64,000 nucleotides of DNA from Psychroserpens sp041224425 (GTDB lineage: Bacteria > Bacteroidota > Bacteroidia > Flavobacteriales > Flavobacteriaceae): positions 1 to 64,000 of the forward strand of contig NZ_JBGFGL010000077.1 of the NCBI RefSeq assembly GCF_041224425.1, given 5' to 3'. Shown here piece by piece: positions 53,887-60,941 of this stretch (positions are counted from its first letter, which is position 1; each line of letters starts with the position of its first letter). The notes beneath the pieces were generated by a model, which saw only the letters and a list, made by a program, of their open reading frames with translations, was not told the DNA's origin and searched no databases. Both the position numbers and the translations under genes were made by a program.

Positions 53887-54498
53887 ATGATATTTCTCAA
53901 ACACTATACATGGAAAGACTGGATGATTTCAATCCTAATAATAGTGGTTACGTTTTCTTATTATTTGGATAGGGTCATAAATTTGGAAGATTTGGAATCT
54001 ATCTCTTTTCTTGGTTTAGAAATTAATGACTATGGTTTTCCGGATTTAATACATTTAGTATATTTTTTAAAAATGAAAATTCTAATTATTATTTTCTCTA
54101 TTATTTGGTATTTGTCATGTAACTATTGGTGGAAAGCGTCAATATTAGTTATTATTACTATAGAGTTGTTTAAATTTATTACGTCTTTAAACTCTAATCT
54201 TTTTTATTTTGATGAGATTGATTTTTTAGTAAGCCTACCATTTACAATACCAATAATTTTGTTGTTGTTTCTCTTTTCTGCAAAAATCAATATATATAGA
54301 AAATCTAACAAGTTGCGTTATGTGATTGATAATGAAATTGATGAAGTTTTTGCCAGATTAAGTAGACTTGATAAAAACAAATTAGAAACTTTTAAAGCAA
54401 AATTCAAAGAATTAAAAAATAATAAAAATAAACTTAATAATGATGTATATCTAAAAAAACTGATTGAAATAAGAAATAGTTTTTATGATAATTTTTAA
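53887..54498 (+). CDS. Four-helix membrane protein of unknown family (paralogue A)
   Basis: 203 residues. Hydrophobic segments lie near residues 13-30, 60-82, 85-100 and 115-132. A cytoplasmic-looking tail rich in charged helices follows (YRKSNKLRYVIDNEIDEVFA and YLKKLIEIRNSFYD). The segment IWYLSCNYWWKASILVIIT (73-91) aligns with the same position of the next gene and of the gene at 55625. It has no family I recognise. Base composition is strongly AT-biased relative to the flanking ald and tsaE. It is read rightward, 12 bp before its paralogue, so the two form an operon. Confidence 0.6.
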   Translation: MIFLKHYTWKDWMISILIIVVTFSYYLDRVINLEDLESISFLGLEINDYGFPDLIHLVYFLKMKILIIIFSIIWYLSCNYWWKASILVIITIELFKFITSLNSNLFYFDEIDFLVSLPFTIPIILLLFLFSAKINIYRKSNKLRYVIDNEIDEVFARLSRLDKNKLETFKAKFKELKNNKNKLNNDVYLKKLIEIRNSFYDNF

Positions 54499-54510
54499 TA
54501 GTGAATAGGC

Positions 54511-55110
54511 ATGTTTAAGCACTCTAATGAAATAAATGTAATAATTATGGTTATGATAATTTTATTACCATTTTTATTTTATTCTTATAGAGTTATTCCA
54601 GAAATAATACTTTTCTTCAATAACACATTTTTTAAAATAACGATAGAAACAGAGAATGATTTTGACTATTACATTTGGATTATTGCAGTTAAAATTTTGA
54701 CTCTTGGGATTCTAACAATTTGGTATATAACTTGTCCACATAGGTGGAAATATGCTTTAATAATTCCTATTGTAGTTGAACTATATAAAATTATTTTAAA
54801 TTTATTTGAGTATAAGACAGATAAGCATTTTAATTTTGAAACAATTTTACTCACTATATTTTGTGCTTTTATATATCTATATTTTCTTAAGTTTTTATCA
54901 AACATTTTAGGTTTTGATGGTTATCAAAGAAGTGTTAGATATATTGTGAATTCCGAAATCAATTCAGAAATTGAAAATATTAGTAATTTTAAGATTAATG
55001 AGTATAAAGGCGCTAAAAAAGAGTTTTTTGAATTACAAAAAAATAAAATTAAGCTAGAAGATAAAGTTTATTTAAGGAAACTAATTGATTTAAGAAATCG
55101 TATGTATTGA
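54511..55110 (+). CDS. Four-helix membrane protein of unknown family (paralogue B)
   Basis: 199 residues, clearly homologous to the preceding gene. The start LPFLFYSYRVIPE is matched by TPFLFYLYEHVPQ in the third paralogue. IWYITCPHRWKYALIIPIV (70-88) is the core motif. The tail repeats the pattern RYIVNSEINSEIEN and YLRKLIDLRNRMY seen as IDNEIDEVF and YLKKLIEIRN in paralogue A. Function unknown. Its stop touches the stop side of the leftward HTH gene without overlap. Conservation of the cytoplasmic tail between A and B suggests it contacts a common partner; this is inference. Confidence 0.6.
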   Translation: MFKHSNEINVIIMVMIILLPFLFYSYRVIPEIILFFNNTFFKITIETENDFDYYIWIIAVKILTLGILTIWYITCPHRWKYALIIPIVVELYKIILNLFEYKTDKHFNFETILLTIFCAFIYLYFLKFLSNILGFDGYQRSVRYIVNSEINSEIENISNFKINEYKGAKKEFFELQKNKIKLEDKVYLRKLIDLRNRMY

Positions 55111-55464
55111 TTAATTATTAGAATTACTTATCTCTTTGAGTATTTCATTTAATAGTTTCTTTTTCTCATCAGAACTTTCAGATTTAATCCGATTATCGAT
55201 GTACTCTTCAATATCAGCTTTAGAATTAACTTTTGTTTTTGGCTCAGCAATAAACATACTGCCTTTTCCAGTAATCAACCAAACTAAATTCACTTGCGGA
55301 TACTCTTTGACTATTCTTTCAATCACATCACTACCAACGGAGGCATTATTCTTTTTCATTCGCAGTGTGTAACCATTGGCAGCACCAATAGAAATATCAA
55401 ATTGCCTTGCGCTAAGCTTTAATTCTGAAACGAGTTCAATGATACGATGTATGGTTTTACTCAT
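55111..55464 (-). CDS. HTH (XRE-like) transcriptional regulator
   Basis: 117 residues. The first 65 form a helix-turn-helix domain (KLSARQFDISIGAANGYTL; VIERIVKEYPQVNLVWLITG) with the N-LVWLITGKG pattern common in flavobacterial XRE proteins. The C-terminus is charged and helical (ESSDEKKKLLNEILKEIS). It is probably a DNA-binding regulator. Its position inside the membrane-protein island suggests it controls those genes, but no target site has been shown. Confidence 0.8.
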   Translation of the reverse strand: MSKTIHRIIELVSELKLSARQFDISIGAANGYTLRMKKNNASVGSDVIERIVKEYPQVNLVWLITGKGSMFIAEPKTKVNSKADIEEYIDNRIKSESSDEKKKLLNEILKEISNSNN

Positions 55465-55503
55465 TAAGTAATAGGATTATAGGAATTAATAGGGTTATAG
55501 TTA

Positions 55504-55511
55504 CAAATGTA
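55504..55511 (-). promoter_or_regulatory. Putative -7 element for the HTH gene
   Basis: The minus strand reads TACATTTG, matching TAnnTTTG, about 40 bp upstream of the ATG at 55464. Confidence 0.4.
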
Positions 55512-55576
55512 TAATTTTTTTAAGAAAAGTTATTGTTTCTAAATTAATAGAAATATTCTTATAAAGTTTTGATAAA

Positions 55577-55609
55577 AAAAATGCAGTGAAATTTTCACTG
55601 CATTTTTTA
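55577..55609. terminator. Terminator after the third membrane-protein gene
   Basis: ATGCAGTGA (55581-55589) pairs with TCACTGCAT (55595-55603) with an A run before and a T run after, so it can act in either direction. It separates the leftward peptide/membrane-protein pair from the HTH gene. Confidence 0.75.
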
Positions 55610-55624
55610 TGATTGTAATTGATA

Positions 55625-56179
55625 TCAAAAATATTGTTTAACCTTACCCCAAAAAGTTGTAGGCTTTATCATAAATTCATCTTCTAGTTCTTGCATACTT
55701 TTATCTGCATCATTGATTTCGTTAAACATTCTAGCCCTGATCAAATAAATAGAAGGTATAATAATAGCCATTATTGGAACCATATATATCCATTCTAGTT
55801 CATCCAATGGACCAAGATCACTATAAAGTAAATTGATAATTTGATAAGAGTACATGACAATTGGAACTATCAATGCATGGTACCACCAGTTTCTATTTGT
55901 AAAAAACCAAATTAATAACAGAATTAAAGGAATTGCCTTTCCAGTTAAAATCCACATTGATAGATTCGCATCTCCCCAGCTTTTACTATCATAATCAAAT
56001 AACCATGTTTTCCATACTTGTGTTTGTGGAACATGTTCGTATAAATAAAACAAAAAGGGAGTCATTGCGACATAAGTCCCAATAATACTCCCTATGATAA
56101 GATTTTTTCTACTTAAAGAATTATCCGTGCTGAGGAACTTTAAATTTCTTTCTATCGATTTCTGTTTTAACTTGTCCAT
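55625..56179 (-). CDS. Four-helix membrane protein of unknown family (paralogue C)
   Basis: 184 residues with four hydrophobic segments. IWFFTNRNWWYHALIVPIV (90-108) and TPFLFYLYEHVPQ (40-52) match the two rightward paralogues. Its C-terminal tail differs (EINDADKSMQELEDEFMIK). Its ATG at 56179 lies within the coding region of a small secreted-peptide gene (59-bp overlap in another frame), which points to translational coupling. Function unknown. A strong terminator follows. Confidence 0.65.
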   Translation of the reverse strand: MDKLKQKSIERNLKFLSTDNSLSRKNLIIGSIIGTYVAMTPFLFYLYEHVPQTQVWKTWLFDYDSKSWGDANLSMWILTGKAIPLILLLIWFFTNRNWWYHALIVPIVMYSYQIINLLYSDLGPLDELEWIYMVPIMAIIIPSIYLIRARMFNEINDADKSMQELEDEFMIKPTTFWGKVKQYF

Positions 56180-56264
56180 CTACTTTGATAATGTCAGTTG
56201 CGTGAGCTGCAAATAACATACCTCCGAAGATTGCAATTGCTAGTACATACTTTTTAGTTTTCAT
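56121..56264 (-). CDS. Small secreted peptide (47 codons) overlapping paralogue C
   Basis: ATG at 56264, stop TAA at 56123-56121. The first 22 residues are a convincing signal peptide (KKYVLAIAIFGGMLFAAHA). The mature 25 residues are charged and end KKFKVPQHG, with no cysteine. Such short genes are easily missed. The 59-bp overlap with the downstream membrane-protein gene and a -7 box plus a palindrome upstream argue it is real. It could be a secreted signal or a small envelope protein. Function and processing are unknown. Confidence 0.6.
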   Translation of the reverse strand: MKTKKYVLAIAIFGGMLFAAHATDIIKVDGQVKTEIDRKKFKVPQHG

Positions 56265-56293
56265 AAATATAAGGGATTAATTAATTAATTGTT

Positions 56294-56301
56294 CAAATAT
56301 A
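56294..56301 (-). promoter_or_regulatory. Putative -7 element of the peptide/membrane-protein operon
   Basis: The minus strand reads TATATTTG, matching TAnnTTTG, 30 bp before the peptide ATG. No TTG -33 box, which fits dependence on an activator. Confidence 0.45.
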
Positions 56302-56366
56302 CTTTGCGATCACGCTTTTGAACAGTTAAACGAGTGTTAAAAACATCGTCACTAATCACCTTATGG

Positions 56367-56383
56367 TTACGGTTTTTCCGTAA
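56367..56383. promoter_or_regulatory. 17-bp perfect palindrome, candidate operator
   Basis: TTACGGTTTTTCCGTAA: arms TTACGG (56367-56372) and CCGTAA (56378-56383) around five T. It lies about 65 bp upstream of the peptide operon's -7 box, a typical activator distance, and just downstream of the tsaE stop. I saw no second copy in the window. Confidence 0.5.
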
Positions 56384-56416
56384 GTACCAGTAATTATGCA
56401 GTCTGAGGTGTTATTT

Positions 56417-56872
56417 TTATTTTTGTGTTTTGCAGTGCTCCATAGCAGGTTTCTGGGTTAATAATTCGTTTAGGCTCAATTTGAGGGCTCTTGAGTTTGT
56501 ATCAATTTTTGATATTGTAATTGTATTGACCTCAATAGGTAATAAATTCACAATACGATCTGGCCATTCTATAAATAACCAATCATTATCATTGTTCAAA
56601 TAATCTTCAAATCCAAAATTAAGTGCTTCAATTTCATCTTCAATTCGATACATGTCAAAATGATGTATCAAGCAATCTTTGGATTTATAGGTGTTTACTA
56701 TTGAAAATGTCGGACTGGTAACATCGTCATTGCTTCCTAAAGCTTTAGTCAACGCCTTAATAAGCCTAGTTTTTCCAGCTCCTAAATCACCTTCGAATAA
56801 AATTGTCTTAGCACTAAAATTCTCAATGAGTTTTTTAGCTATCGTATCAATTTCATCTATTTGATAATTCAT
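56417..56872 (-). CDS. tsaE: tRNA threonylcarbamoyladenosine biosynthesis ATPase
   Basis: 151 residues with the family P-loop EGDLGAGKTRLIKAL, then SPTFSIVNTY, HHFDMYRIED and FIEWPDRI. TsaE drives the TsaB-TsaD complex that makes the t6A37 base modification in tRNA. I chose the ATG at 56872 (MNYQIDEID). An in-frame GTG at 56902 would add ten poorly matching residues. It lies downstream of porX on the same strand with a 129-bp gap. Confidence 0.92.
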   Translation of the reverse strand: MNYQIDEIDTIAKKLIENFSAKTILFEGDLGAGKTRLIKALTKALGSNDDVTSPTFSIVNTYKSKDCLIHHFDMYRIEDEIEALNFGFEDYLNNDNDWLFIEWPDRIVNLLPIEVNTITISKIDTNSRALKLSLNELLTQKPAMEHCKTQK

Positions 56873-57001
56873 CTCCAAATCATACAAGGTTTGACCCGTC
56901 ACTTAATACGAATCTAATTTGTACGCAATATTAAGAATAAAAATCGAGAAAAACTAAAAAAATATGCATTTCGTCGGTTTTTTTTGCATTACATGGATGA
57001 T

Positions 57002-58555
57002 TTACTTCGGATTAAGTACAATAAATGGGATGATCATTTCTTCTAAAGAAACACCTCCATGTTGGTAGGTATTCCTGTAATAACTAACATAATGATTATA
57101 GTTATTTGGATAAGCCAAAAAGTAGTCACTCTTTGCAAAAATGAAGGAACTGCTCATAGTTATACTTGGTAAATACACGCTTTTAGGATCCTTAACCGCA
57201 AGTACGTCCTTGTCCTCATAGGTTAGACTGCGACCAGTTTTATATCTTAAGTTCAAACTGGTGTCACGATCGCCTATAACTCGTGATGGATTTTTAACAT
57301 TGATCGTACCATGATCGGTTGTCAATATGAGTTTGAAGCCTAACTGCTGCGCTAGTTGAATCATTTCCAATAAAGGTGAGTTTTTAAACCAACTAAGGGT
57401 TAGCGACCTGTAAGCCTTGTCATTAGAAGCCAATTCTTTCACCACTTCCATTTCTGTTTTGGAGTGGGACAGCATGTCTACAAAGTTGTATACAATTACA
57501 GAAAGGTCATTGTCTTTTAGAGTTTTAAAATTTTCAACTAATCGTTTTCCTTGTTTTAAATTGGTGATTTTATGATATTCGGTTTTTAAATTCTGTAGTC
57601 CCAATCGCTTGAGTTGTGCCAATAAAAATTCTTCTTCATGTAGATTTTTACCACCATCATCAGTATCGTTTTTCCATAAATCTGGATGCAAACGCTCCAT
57701 ATCACTAGGCATCAATCCAGAAAAGATTGCATTTCTAGCATATTGTGTGGCGGTTGGCAAAATACTGAAAAAAGGCGTTTCCGAAAGTTTTTTGTAATAA
57801 TTGTTTACAATCGGCTCAAAGGCTTTCCATTGGTCGTAACGTAAATTGTCAATAACAACTAAAAGTGTTGGTTGGTTGTCGCTCAGTTCTGGAACTACTT
57901 TATTTTTAAATAGGGTATGCGACAAAGTTGGTCCATCTGAATTCGGTTTTAACCAATCTTGATAGTTCTTTTCAATAAACTTCCCAAATTGATGATTTGC
58001 TTCAGATTTTTGAGATTCTAAGATCTCAGTCATACCAACATCTTCGATATCTTCCAATCTCAGTTCCCAATAAATCAACTTTTGATATAATGCAGACCAC
58101 TCTTCAAAAGAATTCACCATCGATAAGTCCATCGCAATTTTTCTAAATTCCTGTTGGTAGTTAGAAGTTGTCTTTTCGGACACCAATCTTGAATGATCTA
58201 AATTTTTCTTTAAACTCAATAATATTTGATTCGGATTAACCGGTTTTATTAAATAATCGGCAATTTTGTTTCCAATGGCTTCTTCCATAATATATTCTTC
58301 CTCACTTTTTGTAATCATCACCACCGGAAGATTAGCACGTTTTTCCTTGATTTCATTCAAAGTTTCCAAGCCTGTAAGGCCTGGCATATTTTCATCTAGG
58401 AATACAATATCAAAATTAGCATCTTCAATAGCGTCGAGTGCTTCAGTGCCACTTTGACAAGTTGTAACATTGTATTGTTTTTGTTCTAAAAAAAGAATAT
58501 GAGGTTTTAATAGATCGATTTCGTCGTCAACCCAAAGAATATTTATAGTGTTCAT
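57002..58555 (-). CDS. porX: T9SS response regulator with PglZ domain, PorX
   Basis: 517 residues. The receiver domain has acidic pocket WVDDEIDLL (Asp10-Asp11), phospho-acceptor Asp54 in VFLDENMPG, Thr82 in VVMITKS and Lys104 in LIKPVNP. A helical linker follows, then an alkaline-phosphatase-fold PglZ domain (LLVVIDNLRYDQW, ATQYARNAIFSG, LTTDHGTINVK). PorX with histidine kinase PorY regulates type IX secretion genes, and its PglZ domain binds zinc and hydrolyses nucleotide oligomers in studied homologues. The ATG at 58555 (MNTINILWVDD) is preferred to an earlier one that adds 15 unrelated residues. Confidence 0.95.
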   Translation of the reverse strand: MNTINILWVDDEIDLLKPHILFLEQKQYNVTTCQSGTEALDAIEDANFDIVFLDENMPGLTGLETLNEIKEKRANLPVVMITKSEEEYIMEEAIGNKIADYLIKPVNPNQILLSLKKNLDHSRLVSEKTTSNYQQEFRKIAMDLSMVNSFEEWSALYQKLIYWELRLEDIEDVGMTEILESQKSEANHQFGKFIEKNYQDWLKPNSDGPTLSHTLFKNKVVPELSDNQPTLLVVIDNLRYDQWKAFEPIVNNYYKKLSETPFFSILPTATQYARNAIFSGLMPSDMERLHPDLWKNDTDDGGKNLHEEEFLLAQLKRLGLQNLKTEYHKITNLKQGKRLVENFKTLKDNDLSVIVYNFVDMLSHSKTEMEVVKELASNDKAYRSLTLSWFKNSPLLEMIQLAQQLGFKLILTTDHGTINVKNPSRVIGDRDTSLNLRYKTGRSLTYEDKDVLAVKDPKSVYLPSITMSSSFIFAKSDYFLAYPNNYNHYVSYYRNTYQHGGVSLEEMIIPFIVLNPK

Positions 58556-58560
58556 GTATA

Positions 58561-58589
58561 TTTGTTTGAAATTAATGTAAATAGTTTTG
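58561..58589 (+). promoter_or_regulatory. Promoter candidate for the HD-domain gene
   Basis: TTG (58562-58564) and TAGTTTTG (58582-58589) are 17 bp apart, the usual spacing, which places the start at or just before the ATG at 58594 and predicts a leaderless mRNA. A second -7-like box, TATATTTG (58557-58564), would give a 25-nt leader. The two cannot be told apart by eye. Confidence 0.4.
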
Positions 58590-58593
58590 TTTA

Positions 58594-59814
58594 ATGGCAA
58601 GCAATAAACTCAAAATATTTAACGACCCAATTTACGGATTTATTACTATTCCAAATGCATTCATTTTTGATTTGATTGAGCATAAATACTTCCAAAGATT
58701 GCGAAGAATCACTCAAATGGGTTTGTCATACTTGGTGTATCCAGGAGCACATCACACACGTTTCCATCATGCTATAGGTTGTATGCATTTAATGCAAAAG
58801 GCAATCAATGTACTTCGTTTTAAGGGAGTTACAATTTCTGAAGAGGAAGAAACAGCTCTTTATGTAGCCATTTTGCTTCATGATATTGGCCATGGTCCGT
58901 TTTCACATGCCATGGAACACAGTATTGTAAATGGTATTTCCCATGAGTCAATTTCGTTGATGTTCATGGAAAAACTCAATTCAGAATTTAACGGAAGTTT
59001 AACGCTTGCTATCAAAATTTTTAAAGGAGAATATAAAAGACCTTTTTTGTGTCAGTTGATATCTAGTCAATTGGATATGGATCGAGCCGATTACCTCAAA
59101 CGTGATAGTTTTTATACTGGAGTAGCTGAAGGAAATATCAATAGTGAACGCTTGATTACCATGCTTAATGTGAGTGATGATAATCTTGTTGTTGAGGAAA
59201 AAGGGATTTATAGTGTTGAAAAGTTTCTTGTGGCTAGACGTTTCATGTATTGGCAGGTATATTTGCATAAAACAGGTTTGGTTGCAGAGCAATTGTTAAC
59301 GCGAGTATTAAAGCGTGCTAAAGAGTTGTGTGATTCGGGAGAGCAGCTTTTGGCTAGTCCTGCCTTACAATTTTTCCTTGAAAATGAAGTATCCTCAAGT
59401 AATTTTGACAATCAAACTTTGGAAACTTTTTCAAAACTTGATGACATTGATATTATTTCCGCAATGAAAGACTGGCAGCATCATGAGGATTTTGTTTTAA
59501 GTAATTTATGCGAAATGATTGTGAATAGGAATTTGTTGAAGATCAAACTCAAGAATAAACCCATCAAGAAAAAGGTGTTACTTGAACATTTGAATCGGTT
59601 GATTGAAAAGTATGCAATTTCAAGCTATGAAGCTGAATATTTTGTTTTTGAAGACAGTATTTCAAATCAGGCTTACCACTCAAAAATGCAAGCGATAAAG
59701 ATTCTTCAAAAATCGGGAAAAGTGGTCGATATCGAAAAGGCATCCGATCAATTCAATATTAAGGCTTTATCAAAACCAGTGACTAAATATTATTTCTGTT
59801 ATCCAAAAATTTAA
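58594..59814 (+). CDS. HD-domain phosphohydrolase (SAMHD1/dGTPase-like)
   Basis: 406 residues. NDPIYGFITIPNAFIFDLIE and RITQMGLSYLVYPGAHHTRF open the domain, and LLHDIGHGPFSHAMEHS holds the metal-binding HD. SSQLDMDRADYLKRDSFYTG is the matching late motif. It resembles SAMHD1-type and dNTPase-like proteins common in Bacteroidota; the nucleotide substrate is unknown. It is divergent from porX by 38 bp, and the gene order porX-HD-lpxD is frequent in flavobacteria to my knowledge. Confidence 0.92.
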   Translation: MASNKLKIFNDPIYGFITIPNAFIFDLIEHKYFQRLRRITQMGLSYLVYPGAHHTRFHHAIGCMHLMQKAINVLRFKGVTISEEEETALYVAILLHDIGHGPFSHAMEHSIVNGISHESISLMFMEKLNSEFNGSLTLAIKIFKGEYKRPFLCQLISSQLDMDRADYLKRDSFYTGVAEGNINSERLITMLNVSDDNLVVEEKGIYSVEKFLVARRFMYWQVYLHKTGLVAEQLLTRVLKRAKELCDSGEQLLASPALQFFLENEVSSSNFDNQTLETFSKLDDIDIISAMKDWQHHEDFVLSNLCEMIVNRNLLKIKLKNKPIKKKVLLEHLNRLIEKYAISSYEAEYFVFEDSISNQAYHSKMQAIKILQKSGKVVDIEKASDQFNIKALSKPVTKYYFCYPKI

Positions 59815-59899
59815 CAACGATAAAGATTGGCAAACCTATTAATTGCTACAACTTTTTAAACAAGTGTTTTGCAAGGTCAAATATGTGATACATTTTTTC

Positions 59900-59907
59900 T
59901 ATTTTTG
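59900..59907 (+). promoter_or_regulatory. Putative -7 element close to lpxD
   Basis: TATTTTTG ends five bases before the lpxD ATG at 59913, so a transcript from it would be leaderless or nearly so. No TTG box at the usual distance. Confidence 0.35.
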
Positions 59908-59912
59908 CGAGA

Positions 59913-60941
59913 ATGAAGTTTACTGCACAACAAATAGCTGGAATCTTAGAAGGTGATATTGTAGGCAATCCTGATGTTGAAGTTTCTAGGCTTTCTAAAA
60001 TTGAAGAAGGTACAAAAGGTTCTTTGACTTTTTTGTCAAACCCTAAGTACACATCTTATATTTATACGACCAAGGCTTCTGTTGCTATCGTTAATAAGTC
60101 GTTCATACCAGAACAAGCAATTTCTGCGACATTAATCAAGGTAGATGATGCATACAAGTCATTTTCTAAGCTTTTGGAATATTACAACCAAGTTAAACTG
60201 AACAAAACTGGTACTGAGCAACCTAGCTTCATTTCAGGTTCTGCAAAAATTGGTGGTAATATTTATATAGGTGCATTTTCTTATGTAGGTGATAATGTCA
60301 AAATTGGAGACAATGTTAAGATTTTCCCTAATTCTTACATTGGTGATAATGTTACTATTGGAGATAACACTATAGTTTTTGCAGGTACAAAGATTTATTC
60401 TGAAACGCTTATTGGAAAAAATTGCGTCATTAATTCTGGTTCAATCATTGGTGCTGATGGCTTTGGTTTCGCTCCAAACGAAAAAGGGGAATATTCAAAA
60501 GTGCCACAAATAGGAAATGTAATTATTGAGGATTTTGTTGATGTTGGAGCAGGTACAACTATAGATCGTGCTACATTGGGATCGACAATCATAAGAAAAG
60601 GGGTGAAGTTGGACAATCAGATACAGATTGCCCATAATGTTGAAATTGGTAAAAATACTGTTATAGCTGCTCAAACAGGTATCGCTGGCTCAACTAAAAT
60701 TGGAGAAAATTGTCAAATAGGAGGCCAAGTTGGCATCGTTGGGCACATAACCATTGGAAACAATGTAAAAATTCAAGCGCAGTCTGGTATTGGTCGCAAT
60801 GTTAAGGACAATGAAATTTTGCAAGGATCACCAGCATTGAGCTATGCAGATTATAATAAATCGTACGTGTACTTTAAAAACCTTCCAAAAATAGTTAAAG
60901 GGATTACAGAAATTGAAAAGAAAGTAGATGGGAATAATTAA
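59913..60941 (+). CDS. lpxD: UDP-3-O-(3-hydroxyacyl)glucosamine N-acyltransferase
   Basis: 342 residues. An N-terminal uridine-binding domain is followed by a left-handed beta-helix of hexapeptide repeats, visible as runs like VGDNVKIGDNVKIFPNSYIG. The catalytic histidine is in QIAHNVEIGKNTVIAAQTGI. It adds the second acyl chain to the lipid A precursor. Its end overlaps lpxC-fabZ by 14 bp, so it heads the lipid A operon. Confidence 0.96.
   Translation: MKFTAQQIAGILEGDIVGNPDVEVSRLSKIEEGTKGSLTFLSNPKYTSYIYTTKASVAIVNKSFIPEQAISATLIKVDDAYKSFSKLLEYYNQVKLNKTGTEQPSFISGSAKIGGNIYIGAFSYVGDNVKIGDNVKIFPNSYIGDNVTIGDNTIVFAGTKIYSETLIGKNCVINSGSIIGADGFGFAPNEKGEYSKVPQIGNVIIEDFVDVGAGTTIDRATLGSTIIRKGVKLDNQIQIAHNVEIGKNTVIAAQTGIAGSTKIGENCQIGGQVGIVGHITIGNNVKIQAQSGIGRNVKDNEILQGSPALSYADYNKSYVYFKNLPKIVKGITEIEKKVDGNN

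Noticed and set aside
55111..55464. Phage repressor signalling a prophage in the island
   Set aside because: No integrase, terminase, capsid or attachment-site repeats nearby; the HTH protein alone does not indicate a prophage.
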